Shown: piece after piece, positions 6,982 to 12,111 of the stretch
Numbering within the stretch: the stretch's first letter is position 1
Layout: each line of letters starts with the position of its first letter
Origin: a virus
Reading direction: 5' to 3' (one strand)
Virus record (IMG/VR): IMGVR_UViG_3300035698_007521
Span: 1 to 27,093 of that record
Length of the DNA: 27,093 bases
Position numbers and translations under genes: made by a program
The notes under the pieces: generated by a model
The model's database searches: none
What the model was told of the DNA's origin: nothing
Seen by the model: the letters and a program-made list of their open reading frames with translations, nothing else

Positions 6982-7197
6982 CTATGAATACTGTGTGAGT
7001 AAAGCCCATAGTGGAACAAGCACAAGTATGAGAGACAAACACAGGACAAGTACAAGCATTACCAAGTCATCTATAAATCTATATCCTCTTGTTGTCTTCA
7101 CCCATTCTCTTATTGCACACACACTGTAGGCAACCATACACACCCCTGTACCCATACCTATTAGCATATAAATTATAAAACCTATATCTTCTTTCAT
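6982..7197 (-). CDS. Small two-span membrane protein
   Basis: 71 residues, ATG after GAGGAGGGTGAAGAC. Two hydrophobic segments (about 6-27 and 45-67) flank a basic loop (REWVKTTRGYR). Belongs to a run of small membrane proteins between 6.5 and 8.5 kb. Function unknown. Confidence 0.55.
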   Translation of the reverse strand: MKEDIGFIIYMLIGMGTGVCMVAYSVCAIREWVKTTRGYRFIDDLVMLVLVLCLSLILVLVPLWALLTQYS

Positions 7198-7214
7198 GTC
7201 TTCACCCTCCTCTT

Positions 7215-7445
7215 CTATGAATACAACGCGTCAAGCACTAACCCGTTTTCAAACAACATGTCTGAAAACACAGTTCTCATTGCACTGATGTCATCTCTGT
7301 TTTCAGGCTCTACGTACTTGTACTGTGTTCTCAAATATTGCTGGTACTCATGTATAAATGCAAACGCATCATCTACATGTGCTATTCGTTGAATCCGTTC
7401 CAAATTGTCATCATCACCTATTTCCACACTTATTACCGTTTTCAT
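7215..7445 (-). CDS. Hypothetical acidic protein
   Basis: 76 residues, ATG after AGAAAGGAGAAGAC. Starts with a beta-strand-like TVISVEIGDDDN and continues as helical, acidic sequence. No known motif. Confidence 0.5.
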   Translation of the reverse strand: MKTVISVEIGDDDNLERIQRIAHVDDAFAFIHEYQQYLRTQYKYVEPENRDDISAMRTVFSDMLFENGLVLDALYS

Positions 7446-7457
7446 GTCTTCTCCTTT

Positions 7458-7574
7458 CTACCACTCTGTATTATTTGCTTTGTACTTTCCTCTTAGCCAA
7501 CCCAAGAAGAATCCATAGCCCATGCATATCATTACTATGCTTAGTACCTGCCATATTGTTAATAAAACTGTCAT
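7458..7574 (-). CDS. Tiny single-span membrane protein
   Basis: 38 residues: MTVLLTIWQVLSIVMICMGY, then GFFLGWLRGKYK and a short polar tail. ATG at 7574 follows AGGGGGAACAATT and overlaps the previous stop by 4 nt. One hydrophobic helix with a basic C-terminal flank. Its ribosome site and first seven codons are duplicated at 8258-8290. Confidence 0.55.
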   Translation of the reverse strand: MTVLLTIWQVLSIVMICMGYGFFLGWLRGKYKANNTEW

Positions 7575-7586
7575 AATTGTTCCCCC
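7554..7586. repeat. 33-bp direct repeat, copy 1
   Basis: Identical over 33 bp to 8258-8290 in the same orientation, 704 bp away. On the minus strand it covers the last codons of one gene (ending GEQL), the ribosome site and the first seven codons (MTVLLTI) of the 38-residue gene. Confidence 0.85.
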
Positions 7587-7756
7587 TCGTTTCCCATAAT
7601 AGTACTCATTGCATTACCTATAGCACGTGTCATCACATCATGAAGGTAATCTAACACATCAAGAGGACTTTCTCCATTCGTTTGTCTTCTTACTGCCATA
7701 TCCTCTACTATCCCAACTATATCAACTGCAAGCCAATCACGATCAATTCCACTCAT
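7571..7756 (-). CDS. Hypothetical protein
   Basis: 61 residues from ATG 7756 (MSGIDRDWLAVDIVG), which follows AGAGGAGAAAGTA and overlaps the upstream stop by one base (TAATG); an upstream in-frame ATG at 7789 lies inside the preceding gene and lacks a comparable site. Soluble helical protein ending in GEQL. Function unknown. Confidence 0.55.
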   Translation of the reverse strand: MSGIDRDWLAVDIVGIVEDMAVRRQTNGESPLDVLDYLHDVMTRAIGNAMSTIMGNEGEQL

Positions 7757-8238
7757 TACTTTCTCCTCTTTCTTTTTATATACAAACACTTATTAGCAGG
7801 AGGAGTTTGCCTAAAACTCATGATTTTATGTACACCTGCTACTTTATGTAATTGTCGTCCTTTATAAAGAAAATGTCTATCATCCCAATCACGAGTATCT
7901 ATAAACTCTTCTTCATAGTGTTTAAAAGCATCAATATCAAATACATCTATAGAAGTTACATTTATAAGCTCAGATAGGTTATTGATATAGTAGTCTGCTT
8001 CTGGGTTGTCTGTGAAACCATAAATGTCACCCCTAACTGCTTGCTGCCCATACGTATTACTTATTGGTGCGGGCGGTTCAACTATGAACCATTCACCAAA
8101 CTCTGAATCATAGTTATAATATGCCATATCTGTACTCATGTTATCAGACACAGATGGTACAGAATTTAGTTCATGTGTGCCCATTGTTACTGTAATCACG
8201 CTTGCAGTATGTTGGATATTTGTACTAACTACACTCAT
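7756..8238 (-). CDS. Hypothetical protein with basic C-terminus
   Basis: 160 residues, ATG after AAGGAAGAAT. The first about 40 residues are Ser/Thr-rich and low in charge. The middle is acidic and Tyr-rich, and the tail is strongly basic (KCLYIKRKRRK). No recognised domain. The start region overlaps the 17-codon remnant frame at 8225-8278. Confidence 0.5.
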   Translation of the reverse strand: MSVVSTNIQHTASVITVTMGTHELNSVPSVSDNMSTDMAYYNYDSEFGEWFIVEPPAPISNTYGQQAVRGDIYGFTDNPEADYYINNLSELINVTSIDVFDIDAFKHYEEEFIDTRDWDDRHFLYKGRQLHKVAGVHKIMSFRQTPPANKCLYIKRKRRK

Positions 8239-8278
8239 ATTCTTCCTTATTATACTCTATTGTTAATAAAACTGTCAT
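8225..8278 (-). pseudogene. Duplicated 5' fragment of the 38-residue membrane-protein gene
   Basis: A 17-residue frame MTVLLTIEYNKEEYECS whose ribosome site and first seven codons are identical to the gene at 7458-7574, after which the sequence switches to the leader of the gene at 7756-8238. Its stop lies inside that gene's start region. Best read as the scar of a recombination or duplication event; it might serve as a short leader that couples translation. Confidence 0.5.
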
Positions 8279-8290
8279 AATTGTTCCCCC
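8258..8290. repeat. 33-bp direct repeat, copy 2
   Basis: Second copy of the repeat at 7554-7586. It covers the last codons of the 56-residue gene at 8275-8445 (ending GEQL), the ribosome site and seven codons of the remnant frame. Confidence 0.85.
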
Positions 8291-8445
8291 ATATTTATTT
8301 GTTTACTTAATTTAATCAATCCAATCACCCAATCAATTACTAAATAAGGTATTAAAATAGGAGATAAAATAACTATCGTTACACCCATTATTATTAAACA
8401 TAGTATTGACAACCATATTTTGATAACAAACACTAACGCGTTCAT
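8275..8445 (-). CDS. Small hydrophobic membrane protein
   Basis: 56 residues beginning MNALVFVIKIWLSILCLIIM, continuing through another hydrophobic stretch (VTIVILSPILIPYLVIDWVI) to a short basic tail. One long or two short membrane helices. ATG at 8445 overlaps the previous stop by 4 nt; a GGGGT stretch lies just upstream. Another member of the small membrane-protein run. Confidence 0.55.
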   Translation of the reverse strand: MNALVFVIKIWLSILCLIIMGVTIVILSPILIPYLVIDWVIGLIKLSKQINMGEQL

Positions 8446-8714
8446 ACCCCACCCTTCGTATCTACTTTACTTCTGTTCATGAAATCATTTATCATGTCCA
8501 TAAATTCTTGAATACCTTCTGGACTAGCATCAATTGCCCACCTGTCGGTTTGCATTACAATGTATCCCATGTCATAGCAAATACTGGACATAGAAAAAGT
8601 GATGTCATTATTAGTTGAGTTTGTGTCCCCTTCTTCTGTATACTTTATAACAGTACTGTACAATTTGCTTTCTTTTTCTTTTTCTTTTTCTTTTTCTTTT
8701 TCTTTATTGTCCAT
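8442..8714 (-). CDS. Hypothetical protein with N-terminal Lys-Glu repeat
   Basis: 90 residues from ATG 8714, which follows GAGGAAGAAT; an in-frame ATG at 8738 lacks a site. Residues 4-16 are an almost pure KE repeat made from a tandem GAAAAA hexamer. The rest is a compact domain with strands (DITFSMSSICYDMGYIVMQ) and a helix (EGIQEFMDMINDFMNR). Not recognised. Confidence 0.55.
   Translation of the reverse strand: MDNKEKEKEKEKEKESKLYSTVIKYTEEGDTNSTNNDITFSMSSICYDMGYIVMQTDRWAIDASPEGIQEFMDMINDFMNRSKVDTKGGV
8668..8705. repeat. Tandem 6-bp repeat (CTTTTT)n inside a gene
   Basis: Cytosines fall every six bases at 8672, 8678, 8684, 8690, 8696 and 8702, giving about six units. Because the unit is 6 bp, copy-number change would lengthen or shorten the KE tract without shifting frame. 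Confidence 0.85.
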
Positions 8715-8850
8715 ATTCTTCCTCTCTATTGTACTCAATACTTAGATTAAATTCCAGTTCTGCGTATTCCCATCGTTCTTGATCTGATAAATTGTCGTAA
8801 TGTGACTCATAATAGTCAATTGCATCTAACATTTGGTCTAAACTTGTCAT
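8704..8850 (-). CDS. Small acidic protein
   Basis: 48 residues beginning MTSLDQMLDAIDYYESHYDN and ending in REEEYGQ. ATG at 8850 follows GAGGTAGTAAA and overlaps the Lar-like gene's stop by 4 nt; the end overlaps the next gene by 11 nt. Helical and acidic. Function unknown. Confidence 0.55.
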   Translation of the reverse strand: MTSLDQMLDAIDYYESHYDNLSDQERWEYAELEFNLSIEYNREEEYGQ

Positions 8851-9038
8851 TTTACTACCTCACTTCTTCTGTTCCATGCGTTAGTTGCTGATTCTGCATT
8901 TTCGTAGTGTGCAAAACTAACCGTAAATAAAATGCAGTCAGAACCAATATGTCTTATACTCTTCTCTTCTTCATTACAAAACCAAGGCGTGTATAACTCC
9001 ATTTGACACCCACAAAACGGGCAATTTTTTAAACTCAT
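8847..9038 (-). CDS. Lar-like (restriction alleviation family) zinc protein
   Basis: 63 residues with CPFCG at 6-10, further Cys at 11, 21 and 35, and the C-terminal AWNRR at 54-58. An N-terminal CPFCGG-type knuckle followed by a terminal WNxR is the hallmark of the Lar family (PF14354). The Rac-prophage Lar protein modulates type I restriction-modification, so this is a candidate anti-restriction factor, although many phage members have no tested function. ATG follows GAGGTAGTAAA and overlaps the upstream stop by 4 nt. Confidence 0.55.
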   Translation of the reverse strand: MSLKNCPFCGCQMELYTPWFCNEEEKSIRHIGSDCILFTVSFAHYENAESATNAWNRRSEVVK

Positions 9039-9349
9039 TTTACTACCTCACAACTCTGTGCCCCGTGTTTATTAGCCCAGTCTTCGTCTTCAATACTATC
9101 AATTCCATCTTCTACAATATCACCAACATCCCAACTACCATATATTTTATAGTTTGGCATAGATGAGTAAGTAACATCTATTTGCTTGTTTACATAAAAC
9201 TCTCGGCCACAACTCCCACAACTAACATCATTATCATCTTCGTCAGGTGCATCTTCCCATGAATCTGTAAATATTTGCCCACAAAACGGACATATGATCG
9301 CGGAGTTATAAGCACATTGATTATCACTTGTATTCATTTTTACTTTCAT
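9035..9349 (-). CDS. Zinc-ribbon protein
   Basis: 104 residues with two Cys pairs, CPFCG at about 20-24 and CGSCG at about 44-48, separated by an acidic insert: a zinc ribbon. The C-terminal half is acidic without motifs. ATG follows CAGGAGAACGATT. First gene after the promoter-like element at 9379-9407. The ending SCEVVK carries the GTGAGGTAGTA ribosome site of the next gene. Confidence 0.6.
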   Translation of the reverse strand: MKVKMNTSDNQCAYNSAIICPFCGQIFTDSWEDAPDEDDNDVSCGSCGREFYVNKQIDVTYSSMPNYKIYGSWDVGDIVEDGIDSIEDEDWANKHGAQSCEVVK

Positions 9350-9378
9350 AATCGTTCTCCTGTTATTAACTTAAATAC

Positions 9379-9407
9379 AGTCTATACTATTTACGCTTAT
9401 TTGTCAA
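9379..9407 (-). promoter_or_regulatory. Candidate sigma-70 promoter in one of the operon's few short intergenic gaps
   Basis: Minus strand reads TTGACA (9407-9402), 17 nt, TAGACT (9384-9379); an alternative -10, TATAGA, lies two bases closer. The element spans the stop codon of the gene at 9387-9932 and the 37-nt gap before the zinc-ribbon gene, so it would drive the small genes from 9.3 kb downward. Confidence 0.5.
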
Positions 9408-9932
9408 TACGTCTTTAGCACTGTTTTCAATTGGTTCCACGTTTTTTCTATCAACAACTTTATGCTGTATCTCCACAGGGGGATTATCTACGGTATCCGC
9501 TGTGGACACACTATCGTTTAGAGAAGGCTGAACAGCCCTTGTAGCGTCTTTGTCACCCAAAGTGGTACTTGGACACGTCTTTTCGTTTTCGGACTCGTCA
9601 ACAGCCTCCTCATGCGTTGCAACATCACCTATTGTTACTTCAGATGTGTGCCCAATACCTGTTACTGTTTCATCTTGGTAAGGTTCAGGTATATCAATAA
9701 CAGTACCTGTTTCTTTGTCTACAATGGCATCACCCTTCTTTTTATACCCACGGTCTTTTAAAAAAGCCCATTCTTTTATTGTAGTAAATAGTTTTATTGA
9801 ACCAAACTTATTAAGAGTTGTTACCGTGATAATTCCTATGATAACTACCGCAAGTATACCTATAACGTACTTACCATAGCGTATAAACCAATTAACTATT
9901 TTTGTCCATACTGCTTTCCACTTTATTGTCAT
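9387..9932 (-). CDS. Membrane protein with long acidic tail
   Basis: 181 residues from ATG 9932, chosen for its 4-nt ATGA overlap with the upstream transglutaminase-like gene; a start at 9974 lies deep in that gene. A short Lys/Trp-rich N-terminus precedes one transmembrane helix (about 18-40, IGILAVVIIGIITV core), then a basic juxtamembrane part and about 110 residues of disordered, Thr/Glu/Asp-rich tail ending in KRK. Expected single-span topology. Its coupling to a cysteine-protease-like gene suggests the two work together; function unknown. Confidence 0.6.
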   Translation of the reverse strand: MTIKWKAVWTKIVNWFIRYGKYVIGILAVVIIGIITVTTLNKFGSIKLFTTIKEWAFLKDRGYKKKGDAIVDKETGTVIDIPEPYQDETVTGIGHTSEVTIGDVATHEEAVDESENEKTCPSTTLGDKDATRAVQPSLNDSVSTADTVDNPPVEIQHKVVDRKNVEPIENSAKDVLTNKRK

Positions 9933-10471
9933 GTTTTTAACCCCGCTTTTTGTATTCCCGTAAATCTTGTCCACATTAGATTTTCTTTAGTATATTTAGT
10001 CCAGTGACGTGTTACCGCCTGTACTGCTTCATCAAAATTAGGAAAACGTCCATATGGTTTGTAATCCAGTAGCCAAAACTTGCCTCTGTACTTGGCAACA
10101 CATATTACATGTGAATCGCCTATCATATGCTCTTTAGTAGTAACCACCACTTCTTGAGGCAGGTGTCCATTGCACCTACACCATAGATACCATATCCGGG
10201 CCCAATTATCGCAATCAACATTATATGTTATATTACTAAAAAATTGATTGGGGTTGTCATAACTGAAACTATGATCAACAATCCCACCTAGCAAATCAGG
10301 TTTGTATTCATATTTATTTATAAAAGCACTAAACTCTTTTAAAGGCAAGTGCTTAACTGTATCCCATATAGTAGATTTAGTAGGGTTTATACGCTCAAAG
10401 ATTTTATTCAATTTGTGTTCAGTATGTGGTCTAATCAGTTTTACGTATAATAGAAACAGTAACTTTTTCAT
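9929..10471 (-). CDS. Transglutaminase-like cysteine protease family protein
   Basis: 180 residues. DCDNWARIW (Cys87), DSHVICV (His121) and WLLDYKP (Asp136) occur in the order and spacing of the Cys-His-Asp triad of transglutaminase/papain-like folds, and the strands around His and Asp look right. The N-terminal KKLLFLLYVKLI is hydrophobic and could be a weak signal or a membrane-surface helix. It might cleave or cross-link proteins or peptidoglycan peptides; the substrate cannot be told. It overlaps by 4 nt both the upstream coiled-coil gene and the downstream membrane protein gene. Confidence 0.55.
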   Translation of the reverse strand: MKKLLFLLYVKLIRPHTEHKLNKIFERINPTKSTIWDTVKHLPLKEFSAFINKYEYKPDLLGGIVDHSFSYDNPNQFFSNITYNVDCDNWARIWYLWCRCNGHLPQEVVVTTKEHMIGDSHVICVAKYRGKFWLLDYKPYGRFPNFDEAVQAVTRHWTKYTKENLMWTRFTGIQKAGLKT

Positions 10472-10743
10472 GACTCTAATCCCTTTGACTCTTCTAACGC
10501 CTCTTTCTCTGCTCTCAACACCTTTATTTCAGCTTTAAGCTTTACACGCCTTTCCTCATTACGTTTAATATTGTCCACATCTTCTACAGCACTTTCCATT
10601 CGACTCGCTCTATACTGTAGTTCTTCAATTAGTCCTTCCATGTAACTATAGTTATGGGTTTTGTGCATGGCTCTCATGTCTTCTAGTATACTACATAGAT
10701 ACCTTGTGGAATACCTACTATTTATTACATCATGTTCTGTCAT
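10468..10743 (-). CDS. Coiled-coil protein
   Basis: 91 residues, ATG after AAAAGGAGAACAAA. The C-terminal half (NIKRNEERRVKLKAEIKVLR and on) is a clear charged coiled coil, and the N-terminal half is helical with aromatic residues. Function unknown. Confidence 0.55.
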   Translation of the reverse strand: MTEHDVINSRYSTRYLCSILEDMRAMHKTHNYSYMEGLIEELQYRASRMESAVEDVDNIKRNEERRVKLKAEIKVLRAEKEALEESKGLES

Positions 10744-10755
10744 TTTGTTCTCCTT

Positions 10756-10944
10756 TTATATTCTAGTAATCGTTCTAACTTTTTCAACAAAAAGGTAATC
10801 ACCGTCTTCTGCTTCAATAAAGTTTTTGAAATTATCTTCATAAAGGAATCCACAGTTAGGGATGTACCCACATATATCCAAACAGTCGTTGAGAACACAT
10901 TGTCTACAATTATCCCTTGGTTTACTAATTTGTTTTACCCTCAT
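10756..10944 (-). CDS. Small Cys-rich protein
   Basis: 62 residues with five clustered Cys at 13, 16, 21, 25 and 31 (CRQCVLNDCLDICGYIPNCG), then an acidic segment. Suggests a zinc or Fe-S site. A GGAGAAC box lies a rather long 13 nt or so upstream of the ATG. Comparable Cys clusters start the genes at 10946-11398 and 26303-26512. Confidence 0.5.
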   Translation of the reverse strand: MRVKQISKPRDNCRQCVLNDCLDICGYIPNCGFLYEDNFKNFIEAEDGDYLFVEKVRTITRI

Positions 10945-10945
10945 C

Positions 10946-11398
10946 TCACTTTAGTTCTCCTTTTATATGTACAAAATTTCCATTACTATTCATCTGTGTA
11001 ATAGTATATAGGCTATCGCTTAAATAGTCAAGTAGTAAAAGCTCTAAATACATGGCATAAATTGACTTATCTATGAAACCCAAATATATATTCATGTCGA
11101 AAGAACTTGGCTGGTAATAACTCTTCTTTTTCATTTTAACACTGGATGCGTACACACTCATATTAGGCTCTGTGTAGTGACTAGCTAGTACATCTAGTAA
11201 ATGTCCTCTGGCAACGGTGTAGCACTGTGTACGGGCACTAAACAATTCCCATGTGTTAACAACAGGAAATGGGAACGCGTCTGCTACAAGGAGTTCGCCT
11301 TGACGATACCACGGACAACCCCCTGCTATTATTTCCACGTCTTTCTTAATACATTCATTGAACAACCAGAAATGGCATTCATCGCTTTTACAAATCAT
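10946..11398 (-). CDS. Hypothetical protein with N-terminal Cys cluster
   Basis: 150 residues, ATG after ATAGGAGTTTAAT. Cys3, 8, 16 and 28 (MICKSDECHFWLFNEC and GGCPWYRQG) look like a metal site. The remainder is a mixed domain rich in Tyr and Leu (YLELLLLDYLSDSLYTI). No family recognised. Confidence 0.5.
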   Translation of the reverse strand: MICKSDECHFWLFNECIKKDVEIIAGGCPWYRQGELLVADAFPFPVVNTWELFSARTQCYTVARGHLLDVLASHYTEPNMSVYASSVKMKKKSYYQPSSFDMNIYLGFIDKSIYAMYLELLLLDYLSDSLYTITQMNSNGNFVHIKGELK

Positions 11399-11399
11399 A

Positions 11400-12047
11400 T
11401 TAAACTCCTATTTTATTGATTACACAATGCTTTGTCTCGTCTCCAAAATCTAGGGCAAAATGAATTACTATATAGTTATTAAGAACTATAGACATAGGAG
11501 CCATATAATCATTGTTTATTACATCACCAACCATTTGTACTTCAAACATAGGGTGTACTTCACTCATATCTATAAATAGTAGTTGATCCTCCTTTAAATA
11601 GGGAGTAAACACTACCGTGATTTTCTTACCCACTGTCACCACGGGTTCCATCATTAAGAGTGTACGTAGTCCGTAGTCCATCCCCAATACCCCTAGTACA
11701 TTGTGCATCATTTTGTTATTACAGAAAATAGTTACAGGAGCTTTGCTGTTTCTGTCTATTATAGCATTATCAATTAAGCACCTACTTAACTCTACTCCAC
11801 CTGCACAAATACTGTTTGTGGTTATACTCGCTGTTGCTCCTTTTGCATCTACAGTAGTACCACAGATACCTGTAAGAGTACGCCCAATACCGTGAAGGCT
11901 AACGTATTCCATATCTTTTATAATCTTTTGTAGCACAGGTTTAAAATAAAGTGCATCAAATATAGGTAAGTGGTTTACATAGTGTTGCATTCCTTCCTGT
12001 GTTGTGGTTAGCAACGTATTACTCGTCTCCCAATTTACTTGGCTCAT
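11400..12047 (-). CDS. Protein resembling the C-terminal part of SU10-type (DUF5309) major capsid proteins
   Basis: 215 residues from the ATG at 12047. Residues about 38-65 (IIKDMEYVSLHGIGRTLTGI) resemble the KRDIEyaLLxG-xRxxxGI helix-and-turn of DUF5309 capsid proteins. Then come an Asn/Thr-rich strand, a helix plus APVTIFCNNKMM (a 'p-x-i-v-v-sp-k' strand-helix) and a strand pair ending TVGKKITVVFTPYLKEDQLL like the late beta-sheet of that HK97-type fold. The usual N-terminal arm and about 100 residues are missing. No ribosome site precedes ATG 12047; an upstream ATT at 12110 is discussed separately. It lies right after the reductase, far from any structural gene seen here. The alternative is an unrelated fold; similarity is judged by eye. 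Confidence 0.4.
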   Translation of the reverse strand: MSQVNWETSNTLLTTTQEGMQHYVNHLPIFDALYFKPVLQKIIKDMEYVSLHGIGRTLTGICGTTVDAKGATASITTNSICAGGVELSRCLIDNAIIDRNSKAPVTIFCNNKMMHNVLGVLGMDYGLRTLLMMEPVVTVGKKITVVFTPYLKEDQLLFIDMSEVHPMFEVQMVGDVINNDYMAPMSIVLNNYIVIHFALDFGDETKHCVINKIGV

Positions 12048-12111
12048 TACACCGTTTGTACAAGTTTTAATCTCTGCTATCAGTTCTTTGTAAATATTTG
12101 TTATTTTAATT

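Noticed and set aside
8668-8705. Tandem CTTTTT repeat as a phase-variation switch
   Set aside because: The unit is 6 bp, so slippage would not change the reading frame; only the Lys-Glu tract length would vary.
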